Notes: generated by a model not told the origin, from the sequence alone. Positions 1-9,057 are shown, numbered from the stretch's first letter. The stretch: 64,000 bases of DNA from Caldivirga sp. UBA161 (GCF_002506515.1 NZ_DAXS01000068.1:1661-65660), one strand, 5' to 3'. A program made the numbers and translations.

Positions 1-2
1 GT

Positions 3-116
3 ATAAGTGATAGGGTTATTCATGATATATTAACTACATTGAAGAATCACTCAATAATTAATAATGACCTTGAATTCACAGACCCGATAGTGAAGGAGGC
101 GGCTGAAATGATTTAA
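3..116 (+). CDS. 3' end of an unidentified gene (partial)
   Basis: The window opens inside a reading frame that ends with TAA at 114-116 and encodes 37 residues, finishing in DPIVKEAAEMI. The tail is charged and probably helical. It is too short to assign to a family. rpoL follows 64 bases downstream with its own TATA box, so this gene probably ends a separate transcript. Confidence 0.6.
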   Translation: MSDRVIHDILTTLKNHSIINNDLEFTDPIVKEAAEMI

Positions 117-150
117 TATTGCATTACCTAGGATTTCGTTTAAGCGTAGC

Positions 151-158
151 TTTATAAG
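151..158 (+). promoter_or_regulatory. TATA box of rpoL
   Basis: TTTATAAG is centred 26-27 bp before the ATG at 181. This is the distance expected for a leaderless archaeal transcript and it fixes the rpoL start. Confidence 0.6.
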
Positions 159-180
159 GGGTTTATTTGAGGGGATTGCA

Positions 181-495
181 ATGCCTAGGATTAAGGTTAA
201 GGGCATTAAGTTGAATGGTAACTACATGGAGGTTATGGTTGAGGGCGAGGATTACACGGTCATGTCACCGCTCTTAACCTACATTCTCCAGGATCCTGAA
301 GTTGAGTTCGCAACGTTTGATATGGATCACCCATTGCTTAGGAACATTACCCTTAAGATTAGGACTAAGGGTAAGGATCCACTTAAGGTCCTTGAGGATG
401 CAATTAATAGGATACTTAGTGATATAGGGGAATTGGAGAATAAACTAATGCCTCAATTGGGTGTTGGAAATGCTGAGGCTGAGAAGGGGCAGTAG
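181..495 (+). CDS. rpoL: DNA-directed RNA polymerase subunit L (Rpo11)
   Basis: Encodes the small assembly subunit of archaeal RNA polymerase, which pairs with subunit D to form the alpha-like platform. The 104-residue product has the family pattern: an early EGEDYTVMSPLL segment (about residues 21-32), then DPEVEFATFDMDHPLL (38-53) and an RTKG-DPL segment (61-68) leading into a C-terminal helix. Length is normal for the family. The last 15 residues are polar and extend past the usual end. The start has a TATA box at the leaderless distance. The 3' end overlaps the next small gene, suggesting co-transcription. Confidence 0.95.
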   Translation: MPRIKVKGIKLNGNYMEVMVEGEDYTVMSPLLTYILQDPEVEFATFDMDHPLLRNITLKIRTKGKDPLKVLEDAINRILSDIGELENKLMPQLGVGNAEAEKGQ

Positions 496-658
496 GCCTA
501 AGGTTTACATTATTGAACCCAGCCCCAATTGGTGTGCTGCAGTGCTTAGAGCTAATGGTGTCGAGTTCATTGCCAAGAGGGTGAATAATAGTGAGGTTTC
601 AGTGAGCACCTACCTAGGTGAATTCACTGAAGCTGAATTAATCAGAGTCATAGCTTAA
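470..658 (+). CDS. Small conserved-looking protein downstream of rpoL, unknown function
   Basis: A 62-residue product read from ATG 470; a GTG at 461 is an alternative. It overlaps the end of rpoL by 26 bases, so translation is probably coupled to rpoL. The N-terminus is arginine rich. The rest (VYIIEPSPNWCAAV, then alternating hydrophobic and polar residues, then TEAELIRVIA) looks like a small folded alpha/beta protein. I recognise no family. A later start is possible because the first residues overlap rpoL. Confidence 0.5.
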   Translation: MLRLRRGSRPKVYIIEPSPNWCAAVLRANGVEFIAKRVNNSEVSVSTYLGEFTEAELIRVIA

Positions 659-694
659 CCTATTGGTGTTGATTCCCCTTAATATAGCCACAAC

Positions 695-1879
695 TCAGCC
701 TCCGCTGGCTAATTTACCCAGGAAGTAGGCGCTTCCCCTGGGCCTCCTACTTAAGGTCACTGGGTCGCATGCAATTAGGCCAAACTTAGCCCCATAACCC
801 ATCTCCCACTCATAGTTATCAAGGAGGCTCCAGTATAGGTAACCCATTACCCTCTCCTTAATTGCTATGGTTAAGTGCTTCTCAATATAGGTTATCCTAT
901 CCTCATCATTATCAGTGGCTATACCATTCTCAGTAATCATTATTGGCTTCCCTATCCTCCTAACTAACCTAATAGCCCACCTTAGGCCACTTGGGTTAAT
1001 TACCCAACCCCTTTGATTCTGCCTTGAGGTTACTAATTCACCCATGGTTAATGGATTGAACTTAACCTTAGCTATGGCGTAGTAATTTAACCCAACGTAA
1101 TCCAATTCACCAACCTCACCGCCACTAAGCCAATCAGGTAACTTCCCCTTGGCTAAAGTGTTCACTATCATTCTATTGAGTATGTAATTCATACCCACAG
1201 CTAACCCCCAATCCATTATTGATAATCTTGAGGCTGGTTTAGCGGGCATAATATGTATAATTAACCCAACTTGATTACTTGGCTTCTTAATTAATTCATA
1301 AGCTCCATCACTGGCTTTAAGTAGGTTAACGAGGGCCCTCCACATGTACTCCATATTCATCATGAATGGTGGGAAAACACCCAGTAGGTACGCTAGTATT
1401 GGGTATAGGTTAATTTCATTAATTGTTAACCAAAACTTAACGCTATCACCCACTGAATCCACCACATACTTAACGAAGTCCAGGAAGTACTTCACGTTAT
1501 CCTCCTTAACCCAACCACCCTTCACAGTGAACCACATTGGGTTAACGAAGTGGTGTAGGGTGATTATGGGTTCCATACCGTGACCCCTAATTTCCTTAAT
1601 CATATCCACGTACCTATCCATTGACTCATCATCAACCTTACCTTCACTCGGCATAATCCTATCCCAGGCTATGGATATTCTAAGCGCCTTCAACCCAAGT
1701 GAGGCAGCTAACTCAATATCACTCCTATACCTATTCCAGAAGTCGCATGCTGAGCCACTCCTAGGCAACCTATCCCCCTCGTAATGCCACCAATCAGCAT
1801 TAACATTATTCCCCTCCACCTGGTACGCTGATAATGCTGCACCAATCATGAAGCCGCTTGGTACCTTTACCTTACTCAT
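695..1879 (-). CDS. Glycoside hydrolase family 1 beta-glycosidase (short form)
   Basis: Retaining beta-glycosidase of the LacS/beta-galactosidase type, probably cytosolic since no signal peptide is seen. GH1 landmarks in order: FMIGAALSAYQVEG at about 10-23, TLHHF at 107-111, the acid/base glutamate E155 in TINEIN (the usual motif is T-F/L-NEP), the nucleophile E317 in ITENG, and WSLLDNYEW near 353-361. At 394 residues it is much shorter than typical archaeal GH1 enzymes (about 480), so surface loops are missing, but both catalytic glutamates remain. It overlaps the end of the upstream isoaspartyl methyltransferase gene by four bases, so the two form an operon. Substrate cannot be fixed from sequence; beta-glucosides or beta-galactosides are likely. 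Confidence 0.88.
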   Translation of the reverse strand: MSKVKVPSGFMIGAALSAYQVEGNNVNADWWHYEGDRLPRSGSACDFWNRYRSDIELAASLGLKALRISIAWDRIMPSEGKVDDESMDRYVDMIKEIRGHGMEPIITLHHFVNPMWFTVKGGWVKEDNVKYFLDFVKYVVDSVGDSVKFWLTINEINLYPILAYLLGVFPPFMMNMEYMWRALVNLLKASDGAYELIKKPSNQVGLIIHIMPAKPASRLSIMDWGLAVGMNYILNRMIVNTLAKGKLPDWLSGGEVGELDYVGLNYYAIAKVKFNPLTMGELVTSRQNQRGWVINPSGLRWAIRLVRRIGKPIMITENGIATDNDEDRITYIEKHLTIAIKERVMGYLYWSLLDNYEWEMGYGAKFGLIACDPVTLSRRPRGSAYFLGKLASGG

Positions 1880-2514
1880 TTCAGGTCAACGAAGGATACG
1901 TAGGTTATAAATCTCTTCCTAACCTCCTCCTTATCCTTCTCAATAACGTAAAGCTTCTGGTAGCCATCTTCCTTAAGTGGTATAACCATTACACCACCTA
2001 CTGCTAATTGATTCAGGAGGGGTTGAGGAATGGTGGAGGCTGCTGCTGTAACTAACACTGCATCAAAGGGGGCGTGTTTAGGTAACCCAAGCTTACCATC
2101 ACCCTGATACACCTTAACCATACTGCTGAAGCCCACATGAATTACATTAATGGCCGCATATAAGGCGATGAATGGGTCAATTTCAACACTGTAAACAACA
2201 CCATCCTGAATAGCCTTAGCGCATACGCAGGCTTGGTAGCCTGTTCCGGCACCAACCTCAAGAATCTTCATACCCCTCCTAGGTTTAATTAGTTCACACA
2301 TCATTGCAACCATGTGGGGGGCGCTTATGGTCTGCCCCTTCATTACTACTAATGGTGTATCCTGGTAGGCGTAATGCCTAATGTAATTGGGTATGAACAA
2401 GTGCCTAGGTACGCTTAACATTGCCTCCTCAACCTCCCTACTGACTATGATGCCGTCAGCCTTAAGATCATCTATAAGTCTCCTCCTGGCTTTCTCAAAG
2501 TCATTCAACTCCAC
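1876..2514 (-). CDS. pcm: Protein-L-isoaspartate O-methyltransferase
   Basis: Repairs age- and heat-damaged proteins by methylating L-isoaspartyl residues with SAM. The 212-residue product carries the PCMT signatures: VPRHLF (35-40), the QTISAPHM segment (61-68) and SAM motif I ILEVGAGTGY (84-93), followed by VYSVEID with the ribose-binding acidic residue. The start codon is GTG at 2514. The stop overlaps the ATG of the GH1 gene by four bases. The pairing with a glycosidase has no obvious functional logic. Confidence 0.93.
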   Translation of the reverse strand: MELNDFEKARRRLIDDLKADGIIVSREVEEAMLSVPRHLFIPNYIRHYAYQDTPLVVMKGQTISAPHMVAMMCELIKPRRGMKILEVGAGTGYQACVCAKAIQDGVVYSVEIDPFIALYAAINVIHVGFSSMVKVYQGDGKLGLPKHAPFDAVLVTAAASTIPQPLLNQLAVGGVMVIPLKEDGYQKLYVIEKDKEEVRKRFITYVSFVDLK

Positions 2515-2604
2515 GCAGTTATAATTCAGTAATCCTAAATAAACATACCTCTTACAATCTACGTTAAACTATAGATTTATTACCAGGTTAAAGGATTATT
2601 AAGT

Positions 2605-2928
2605 ATGGTTGAGAATATACCTCCTGAACCAATTGACATTAAGGATAGGATTAAGAGGAGGATGAGCACTTGCAGTGGGCCCGGTTGTAGTAACTTCGCC
2701 ATATGGTTTGGTAATGAATTAGCTAAGTACCTTTGGAACACTTGGAGGGGTGAATTGAAGGCTCGGGGTATTGATTGGGTTAGCTTCCTTAAAATGCTGA
2801 GCGAGTATAATTCACTAATAGTATCTTGGGCCATTAAGGATGAGTTAAAGTGGAGTGAACTTGCCAGCAAGCTTTACACAGCCATAGTTAAGGGTAGTAG
2901 GAGGGGTGATTTAACTCAATTCATGTAG
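2605..2928 (+). CDS. Orphan 107-residue protein, unknown function
   Basis: Not recognised. The product is mostly predicted helix, rich in Trp, Lys and Glu, with a CSGPGC motif at about residues 23-28 that could bind a metal or form a disulphide. No signal peptide or membrane segment is seen. It has its own AT-rich upstream region and is followed after about 50 bases by a PUA-domain gene with a separate TATA box. Probably a lineage-restricted cytosolic protein. Confidence 0.65.
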   Translation: MVENIPPEPIDIKDRIKRRMSTCSGPGCSNFAIWFGNELAKYLWNTWRGELKARGIDWVSFLKMLSEYNSLIVSWAIKDELKWSELASKLYTAIVKGSRRGDLTQFM

Positions 2929-2978
2929 GTTTCGGGCACTGAGGGAAGTATTAAATACGCATGATTTAAGTGAAACCT

Positions 2979-3443
2979 ATGGTTAGGACTAGGAGCAGGT
3001 TCCTGGTTAATAGGGCTCTTGCAATAATAGCCTACGTATATGGGTGGAGGATTGCCAGTAGGTTAAGCAGCATGGATATTGAGGTTGAGTACTATGATGC
3101 GTTAAGGAGGATTAAGCATGTTTACGTTAATGGTAAGGTAGCCTTCAGCATTAGGGCTAGTGATGGGTTACTAATACCAACCCTCTATGGGGCATCATTA
3201 GTGGATTCATGGATTAAGGTTAATAATGAAACAGCCCAATATGTTAAGCAGGGTAGGAGTATTCCGGTTAAGGGCGTTATTGAGGTTAAGAATGCTGTTC
3301 AAAACATGGATGTAGCCATTATTGATGAGGGTGGGAATGTAATAGGTGTAGGTAGGCTCTTAATAATGCCTGAGGAGGCCAGGACTGTTAGTAGGGGGTT
3401 TATTGTTAAGACTAGGCACCATGTTAAGTTAATTAAGGGCTGA
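2979..3443 (+). CDS. PUA-domain RNA-binding protein
   Basis: A 154-residue product read from ATG 2979; a GTG at 2970 is an alternative, but a TATA-like TATTAAATAC lies 26 bp before 2979. The C-terminal half has the PUA pattern: DGLLIPTLYGASLV near residues 58-72, then IPVKGVIEVKNAVQ and DEGGNVIGVGRLLI, ending in a short beta hairpin. PUA domains occur in archaeosine transglycosylases, pseudouridine synthases and stand-alone RNA-binding proteins. The N-terminal 50 residues are basic (RTRSR start), which fits RNA contact. No catalytic domain is present, so it may be a stand-alone or accessory module. Confidence 0.7.
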   Translation: MVRTRSRFLVNRALAIIAYVYGWRIASRLSSMDIEVEYYDALRRIKHVYVNGKVAFSIRASDGLLIPTLYGASLVDSWIKVNNETAQYVKQGRSIPVKGVIEVKNAVQNMDVAIIDEGGNVIGVGRLLIMPEEARTVSRGFIVKTRHHVKLIKG

Positions 3444-3445
3444 AT

Positions 3446-3466
3446 CTTTTTATATTCTTTTTGTTC
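3446..3466 (+). terminator. T-rich terminator after the PUA gene
   Basis: Two runs of five T (CTTTTTATATTCTTTTT) lie directly after the stop codon of the PUA gene. This is the usual form of archaeal intrinsic termination. The same stretch also resembles a TATA box, so a promoter reading is possible. Confidence 0.45.
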
Positions 3467-3595
3467 ACGTAAAATGTGGAAGGCCTACTGATGCCTAAGG
3501 GGTCACTAATGGTAAGCTTGGTGTTCCGAGAACCGTAGGGTCATGGCATAGGTGGATGTATTAGATTAGTGGTTAGCTTAAGGTGAATAGGGTTA

Positions 3596-5362
3596 TTAAT
3601 CATGAATATACACTAGCCTTATCTTACTATTACTGTTCCCCATAAGTTTAACGAAACCATACCTTATGAATTGCATTACTGTTCCCTGCTCCAGCTTAGC
3701 CACGGTTGGTTCAGCAAGGCCATTATCCACTGTTACTTGGCCGACGTTAACTGGGACTATTACCTCAGCATTAACAGCATCAACAGGCACCCACTGCACT
3801 ATTGGTGCCTCACTCCTCCTAGCATCCTCCACGCTTTGGCCTATGAAGTCGGCTTCAGCCTCATTACCACTAACGTTACTCACCTTAATGTTACCAAGCC
3901 CCAGTAACCTCATAATTAATCCTGGCTTAACATCGCTAGCCTGCACGTAAACCTCAGCGTAGCCTCCCTCGCCAGTAATCTTAATTACCCTAAACCCTCT
4001 TTCAGGGTATGAGGGGTGCATGGGTATTTTAGCCTCAATTAAATCACCCACACCCTTAAGCCTTAACTTAACAGGGTTCTTAACAAACATGTACCTATTG
4101 GCTAATGGCTCTATTATACGCCTATTATAGGCGTAAAGGTTCTTTAGGCTTATTGATGCATCAGTCTCCTTAATGCCAACGAATAGTATTAGACTCCATA
4201 TAGCCTCCGGAGTAATCCCCCTATTCCTTAAACCAGCCAGGGTTGGTAGCGTTACATCATCCTTAGTTAAGTTCAGCTTCTTCAATATACTCTTACTCAG
4301 CTTCAAGCCCTCTATTTTAAGCCTACCGAAGTGTATTGTGTATGGCTGCTCCCAGCCAAAGGCCTTAAACACGTAGTACTGCTTAACAGTATTAACCCTA
4401 TGTTCCTGTGCCCTGAGCACGTGGGTAATGCCCATTAAGTGGTCATCAATGGCTACGGCGAAGTTATACGTAGGCCACACAACATACTTATCCCCAACCC
4501 TTGGGTGAGGGTACTTATGTGCGTCTATTACTCTGAAGGCTACCCAATCCCTAATACTGGGGTCTGGGCTACTTAAATCAGTCTTAACGGCCACAATAGC
4601 CTCACCCTCATTGAACGCGCCATCAAGCATCTTATCGAAAAATTCAAGGTTTCTAGAGGATTCAGCCTCCCTAGTTAAGCATGGCTTACCCTCAATCTTA
4701 AGCCTCTTCCATTCATCAGGTTCACAACCACTACCCTTAGCGACTACGTATGCTCCCCCAATTTCAATAAGCCTCCTGGCGTACTCATAGTATATATTCA
4801 TCCTATCTGATTGAATATACTCCTCATCCCACTTAACCCCAAGCCACCTTAAATCCTCCTTAATAGCGTCATAGGCATCTAATAAGGGTCTCTTTATCCT
4901 TGGGTCAGTGTCCTCAAACCTGAGGATGAACCTTGAGTCCTTACCCTTATTAGCATACTTAAGCTTGTAGGCGTAGTTAACTATGGCTGGCCTAGCGCTA
5001 CCAAGGTGTAGGTAGAAGTCTGGATTTGGGGCAAACCTGAACACTAATTTACTTAACTTATCAGCATCAGGCAACTCAGGTAGGGACTCAATATCCCCCC
5101 TCCTCTCCTCAGTACTCTTCCTAGCACCAAGAGCCTCAGGCCACCTCTCCTTAAGTATCCTCCTCTGCTCATCCAATGTTAGTGAGTTAACGTAATTAAC
5201 CACTTCACTAACAACCTCCACCACCTGCCTTGCCTTGCTCCTTAATTCGGGGTTATCCGCAAAGATTTTACTTACAACTGCCTTAACATCAGCCTTACCA
5301 TTAAACCTAACTGCATTAATTAATGCATGCTTAAGAGCTAAATCCCTAACATCACTCTCCAC
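3596..5362 (-). CDS. gltX: Glutamyl-tRNA synthetase (archaeal type)
   Basis: Charges tRNA with glutamate; archaeal enzymes often also mischarge tRNA-Gln for later amidation. The 588-residue product has an N-terminal archaeal extension (1-100), the class I signature region [15 protein letters not shown] (110-124) with HLGS as the HIGH equivalent, FEDTDPR (149-155), and KLSKS (354-358) as the KMSKS equivalent. It ends in an anticodon-binding beta-barrel like eukaryotic GluRS/GlnRS. Length is normal. The start is GTG 5362; a TATA-like CTTAAAAAG lies about 38 bp upstream, so a short leader is likely. Confidence 0.95.
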   Translation of the reverse strand: MESDVRDLALKHALINAVRFNGKADVKAVVSKIFADNPELRSKARQVVEVVSEVVNYVNSLTLDEQRRILKERWPEALGARKSTEERRGDIESLPELPDADKLSKLVFRFAPNPDFYLHLGSARPAIVNYAYKLKYANKGKDSRFILRFEDTDPRIKRPLLDAYDAIKEDLRWLGVKWDEEYIQSDRMNIYYEYARRLIEIGGAYVVAKGSGCEPDEWKRLKIEGKPCLTREAESSRNLEFFDKMLDGAFNEGEAIVAVKTDLSSPDPSIRDWVAFRVIDAHKYPHPRVGDKYVVWPTYNFAVAIDDHLMGITHVLRAQEHRVNTVKQYYVFKAFGWEQPYTIHFGRLKIEGLKLSKSILKKLNLTKDDVTLPTLAGLRNRGITPEAIWSLILFVGIKETDASISLKNLYAYNRRIIEPLANRYMFVKNPVKLRLKGVGDLIEAKIPMHPSYPERGFRVIKITGEGGYAEVYVQASDVKPGLIMRLLGLGNIKVSNVSGNEAEADFIGQSVEDARRSEAPIVQWVPVDAVNAEVIVPVNVGQVTVDNGLAEPTVAKLEQGTVMQFIRYGFVKLMGNSNSKIRLVYIHD

Positions 5363-5419
5363 TCTTAATCACCACCCTTAACCACTTGCTAATTCCCCCT
5401 TAAAAAGGTGGAGGTTGGG

Positions 5420-5884
5420 TTAATGCATAATAATGCTTCTTGATCCTATACATGAGCTAACACCCTTAGATAAAATATCATTAATTAATTCCTTGGTGGT
5501 TTCGGTTAAATTCATGTTAAGGGCATTATTTAAATCAATGAAAAGTACCTCAGCAGCATCACTTGAAGCCTTAAGTGAACCCCCCTTAACGTTAATTAAG
5601 TAATCCAGTAGTATGAAGTGGTACTTAACGTTACCCTCATCATCATGCTCCACGTATTGGTAAACCCCAAGAAGCAGGCTAACTTCACCCTTTAATCCAG
5701 TCTCCTCCTCAAGTTCCCTAACAGCTGCATTGCCCGGATCCTCACCTGCATTAACCATACCACCAGGTATGCTTAACTTACCTTTACCTGGTTCATTAGC
5801 CCTCTTAACAAGGAGTATTTTACCATCATTAATCACCACTGCACCAACTCCAACTAAGGGATATTTTGGATACTGCCTGCTCAT
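5420..5884 (-). CDS. Nudix hydrolase (MutT/ADP-ribose pyrophosphatase type)
   Basis: Hydrolyses a nucleoside diphosphate linked to another moiety. The full Nudix box G-x5-E-x7-REUxEExGU lies at residues 42-64, with G42, E48, R56, E57, E60, E61 and G63 all in place. The 154-residue length is that of a single Nudix domain. Glycines before the box (GVGAVVIND) form the usual first strand. The C-terminus ends in an unusual cysteine- and serine-containing tail after the domain. Substrate cannot be told from sequence. Confidence 0.9.
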   Translation of the reverse strand: MSRQYPKYPLVGVGAVVINDGKILLVKRANEPGKGKLSIPGGMVNAGEDPGNAAVRELEEETGLKGEVSLLLGVYQYVEHDDEGNVKYHFILLDYLINVKGGSLKASSDAAEVLFIDLNNALNMNLTETTKELINDILSKGVSSCIGSRSIIMH

Positions 5885-5926
5885 TTAATACTTAACTTAT
5901 TAGGGTTAATTAAACTTATTATGGGT

Positions 5927-7153
5927 TTAGTCTAAAATCACCTTGCCTCCCTTTAACTTACCCCAACCAACAATCCTCCACCTCCCCATCACTTGCTTAA
6001 TTACAACTAACTTAGCCCCCTCTTGAGCGCAGACCCCCCGCCTGAGGTCTATTGATGCTGAATCACCTCTGAAGCCCCTAACAATACCCATTACTGAGGC
6101 TGACCCAATAATAATCATTACTGGTTCCCCAACCTTAAGTGATGAATCCACCCCCCTCCTACTTATTAAGTGGTACTCGATGTCAATGCTTCCGTAAACT
6201 GGGGCCAGTTTACCAGGCTCCCCAACAACACTACCCACTAGTGCATCAGCCTTAGTTAATGCCGGGTCAAGTAATGTACCAATACCCACTAATCCACCTG
6301 GCCTTGCCTCCTCGATTAATTGATTTCCAATGGCAATACTAGTTACCTTGGTTCTAATAGGCATGTACTTATCCCCAAGTTTAAGACCTGGCCTAATCTC
6401 AATCTCATCATTAACTCTAATCCTACCCTGAAGCAATGTACCACCTATTACACCACCCATGAGCTTACTTGGTGGTGTACCAGGCTTATTTACGTTGAAG
6501 CTCCTTAAAATGTACATTATGGGTGGTTTACTTAAATCAATCACCTTGGGTTTAATAACGTTATTTAAGGTTGATGCTAACGCATCAATGTTTACCTTAT
6601 GAAGAGCTGACATTGGTATTATAGGCGCTCCCTCAGCCCAAGTACCCTTTATGAAGTTCCTTATCTGCATGTAATTCTCAATAGCCTTATCCCTATTAAC
6701 TAAGTCAATCTTATTTTGAGCAATAATAAGGCTCTTAGTATCCATTATGGTTAAAGCTATGAAATGCTCCTCAGTCTGTGGTTGGGGGGCTTGCGTTGAG
6801 GCGTCAATAACCATTAATGCGCCATCAACGAAGGAGATCCCACTAATCATGGTTGAGAGTAAGACTTCATGGCCAGGTGCATCAAGTATTGATATTCTCC
6901 TAACAAACTTGGCCTCAGAACCATCTGGGCATTTACCATCTTTAATTAGCCCAATGGGGACTATTGGGTATTCTCCACCACACTCGTATAAATCAATGTT
7001 AGTGTAGCCCAGTTTAATAGTCATAGCTCTCTTAATCTCCTCACTATGCCTAGCAACCCACTCACTACTGAGTGCTTGAACTACCGTCGTCTTACCATGA
7101 TCAACGTGGCCGGCTGTTATTACTATTGAATCTGGGTAAGTGTATTCCTGCAT
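5927..7153 (-). CDS. eif2g: Translation initiation factor 2, gamma subunit
   Basis: GTPase core of archaeal IF2, which carries initiator Met-tRNA to the ribosome. G1 GHVDHGKT (15-22), the switch region with KLGYTNID (47-54), G3 DAPGHE (91-96) and G4 NKID (147-150) are intact, followed by two beta-barrels. The 408-residue length is typical. The zinc knuckle that usually follows switch 1 (CxxC...CxxC) is degenerate, with only C58 and C75 left. A TATA box CCTTAAAAAC sits 27 bp before the ATG. Confidence 0.96.
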   Translation of the reverse strand: MQEYTYPDSIVITAGHVDHGKTTVVQALSSEWVARHSEEIKRAMTIKLGYTNIDLYECGGEYPIVPIGLIKDGKCPDGSEAKFVRRISILDAPGHEVLLSTMISGISFVDGALMVIDASTQAPQPQTEEHFIALTIMDTKSLIIAQNKIDLVNRDKAIENYMQIRNFIKGTWAEGAPIIPMSALHKVNIDALASTLNNVIKPKVIDLSKPPIMYILRSFNVNKPGTPPSKLMGGVIGGTLLQGRIRVNDEIEIRPGLKLGDKYMPIRTKVTSIAIGNQLIEEARPGGLVGIGTLLDPALTKADALVGSVVGEPGKLAPVYGSIDIEYHLISRRGVDSSLKVGEPVMIIIGSASVMGIVRGFRGDSASIDLRRGVCAQEGAKLVVIKQVMGRWRIVGWGKLKGGKVILD

Positions 7154-7175
7154 CTCAATCAGCCAATGATTCTTA

Positions 7176-7185
7176 CCTTAAAAAC
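7176..7185 (-). promoter_or_regulatory. TATA box of the aIF2-gamma gene
   Basis: On the minus strand GTTTTTAAGG is centred about 27 bp before the ATG whose first base is 7153, consistent with a leaderless transcript. Confidence 0.55.
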
Positions 7186-7412
7186 TTTAACCTACTTAAC
7201 TTAAATCCCTATTTTAAGAATATTCATAGTTTAGAATCCACTACTTGAGGGGGCTCATTTATTAATGAGGCCATTAACCCAATTAAGCTTTATGGGGGCA
7301 TTTTAAGATTAATGGCTAAACATAGTACATTGCACTAGGCCGCACTTGGATTAGCCCTAATGTAATCGTGGATGCCTATTCTGTAATTAATGAGAGTGTA
7401 TTTTCAGGAAAA

Positions 7413-8111
7413 TTAAGCGTGTGCTGGCTTGCCTTCGAGTGATGCGTTAGTAATAATGAACCTCCATGAGTACTCCCCAGTTCTCTTAACGTAACCCTCT
7501 ACCTTAATGCTTTTTCTAAATAATGGGGCATCAATAACGAAGGTTTCTGCCTCACCTCCTTCAAAGGCTGGATTAAAGCCGTACCTCTGCGCTAATTCAA
7601 CAATATACTCTAGGTCTGTTTTATCTAAGACCTTACCCAGTAATCGTGGGTCAAGGCCGTAGGCATCTATTGAAGTTATCATGAATCTTAAACCAGCCTC
7701 ATGAAGCTCCATGAGGTATTTAGCCTGATTCTTCCTCCAGAGGGGGGAGTATGCCCTCATATTCAATTCCTCTGAAACCATATTAATGTTCATTCTCTGG
7801 TAATCTGAGAGTAAAGCTCCAGTAACTACCCCGGTAACTCCGCATTCACTAATAGCCCTCTTTAAGGCCCTCCTTAAGTCAACTAATTCCTCATCCCTAA
7901 CCCCACTGGTCGCTTCAATTATCTGCCTAATCCCCATGGCTTCAGCCTGAAGCCTAGTATACTCAACTGCTGGCCTATGGAACATCCAGGAATCCTCCCT
8001 ACTAGGCATTAAAGTAACCAAACACTTAACGTCGAAACCATGCATGATAGCCCAATGAATAGCGTATGTTGAATCCTTACCCCCTGAAAATAAGGCGCAA
8101 ACAGGCCGCAT
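7413..8111 (-). CDS. Diphthine--ammonia ligase (Dph6-type ATP pyrophosphatase)
   Basis: Catalyses the last amidation in diphthamide formation on elongation factor 2. The 232-residue product starts with the PP-loop SGGKDST at residues 9-15 and contains GGEAETFVIDAPLF (about 194-207), the signature of the Dph6/MJ0570 family. Length matches archaeal members. About 260 bp of non-coding sequence lies between it and the aIF2-gamma gene. Its promoter is not clear. Confidence 0.92.
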   Translation of the reverse strand: MRPVCALFSGGKDSTYAIHWAIMHGFDVKCLVTLMPSREDSWMFHRPAVEYTRLQAEAMGIRQIIEATSGVRDEELVDLRRALKRAISECGVTGVVTGALLSDYQRMNINMVSEELNMRAYSPLWRKNQAKYLMELHEAGLRFMITSIDAYGLDPRLLGKVLDKTDLEYIVELAQRYGFNPAFEGGEAETFVIDAPLFRKSIKVEGYVKRTGEYSWRFIITNASLEGKPAHA

Positions 8112-8219
8112 TCATTATCTCCGCTTTAATCATTTACCTAATGCCCGCGATGTAAATTCAAATGAAGGCATCATAAAACAATACCTGTAACTCCTCATAT
8201 GCATTTGCATTACAGCCAA

Positions 8220-8459
8220 TTATGTTGTTATTGGTGATACGAAAAGTACAGTATCTCCCCTTATTACAACCATACCCCTCTTAATGGATGTCTTAGGGTC
8301 AATTATCTCCTCAGTGTTATCCAGCAGCAGGTTCATATGCTGGTCATAATTCTTCAAGGTCCCCCTTATGGTTGTACCATCCCTTAGCTTAACCAGTACT
8401 GTACTCCCAACCACGGAGCTTAATTCATCCTGAACGAATTTCATACACCTACTCGCCAT
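8220..8459 (-). CDS. Sm-like (LSm) archaeal RNA-binding protein
   Basis: A 79-residue Sm protein that forms a heptameric ring on U-rich RNA. Sm1 (VLVKLRDGTTIRGTLKNYDQHMNLLLDN) spans about 21-48 and Sm2, with VVIRGDTVLFVSP, about 64-76. The family's IRG and aspartate/asparagine uridine-binding positions (DQHMN, RGD) are present. A TATA box lies 25 bp before the ATG, supporting this start. Confidence 0.95.
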   Translation of the reverse strand: MASRCMKFVQDELSSVVGSTVLVKLRDGTTIRGTLKNYDQHMNLLLDNTEEIIDPKTSIKRGMVVIRGDTVLFVSPITT

Positions 8460-8478
8460 AATGCTGCCCTAGTTTAGG

Positions 8479-8490
8479 TTTTTAATAAGT
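8479..8490 (-). promoter_or_regulatory. TATA box of the LSm gene
   Basis: Minus-strand ACTTATTAAAAA is centred 25 bp before the LSm ATG at 8459. Confidence 0.55.
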
Positions 8491-8598
8491 TTTGTTCCAG
8501 CTAAAGCATGTTACCTAATAAATGACCCTTAAGTAGGGGTGAGCGTTAATACACATAAAATTAATATTACTGAGGCAGTGGATTGAATTTAGAGGATT

Positions 8599-9057
8599 AT
8601 GCTGAGGCTTCATAAACTTGCGCTGGGTGGTACATTCGATACAATACATAGTGGGCACATTATGATACTTTACACTGCAGCTAAGTATGGTGAAAGAGTA
8701 CTTATTGGTGTTACTAGTGATGAGTTCGCCCAATCATATAAGTCTTATAAGGTTAAGCCATTTGAGGATAGGGTTAAGGCACTATTAACGATGTTAACTA
8801 GGGAATTGCAGGTTGATAAGGATAAGGTTATTATCTCGAAGATAAGTGACCCATATGGACCTGCGGTATCTGACAGTAGTATAGATGGTATAGTTGTTAG
8901 CCTGGAAACATTACCTAGGGCATTTGAAATAAATAATATTAGGGTTAAGAATGGCTTAAACCCGCTAATAATCATATCTATACCAATAATTAAAGATGGC
9001 TACGGGGTAAAACTCTCAAGTACCCTAATAAGGAGTAAACTGAAGGATGCCAGGTAA
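8599..9057 (+). CDS. coaD: Phosphopantetheine adenylyltransferase (archaeal CoaD type)
   Basis: Transfers AMP to 4'-phosphopantetheine in coenzyme A synthesis. It belongs to the nucleotidyltransferase fold, with GGTFDTIHSGH at residues 10-20 carrying the HxGH motif (17-20). VSDSSIDGIVVS and the C-terminal LSSTLIRSKL segment match the archaeal/eukaryotic PPAT family (ISSTxIR motif). The 152-residue length is normal. GAGG lies a few bases before the ATG. A T-run downstream (9102-9106) probably terminates it. Confidence 0.92.
   Translation: MLRLHKLALGGTFDTIHSGHIMILYTAAKYGERVLIGVTSDEFAQSYKSYKVKPFEDRVKALLTMLTRELQVDKDKVIISKISDPYGPAVSDSSIDGIVVSLETLPRAFEINNIRVKNGLNPLIIISIPIIKDGYGVKLSSTLIRSKLKDAR

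Noticed and set aside
2580..2870. 96-residue minus-strand frame opposite the 2605 orphan
   Set aside because: Antisense shadow with no promoter and no protein motif.
3666..3950. Plus-strand frames inside gltX
   Set aside because: Antisense shadows of the GluRS C-terminal domain.
6471..6482. TGGTGTACCA inside the aIF2-gamma gene, matching the GntR-type dyad
   Set aside because: Within coding sequence far from any promoter; chance match.
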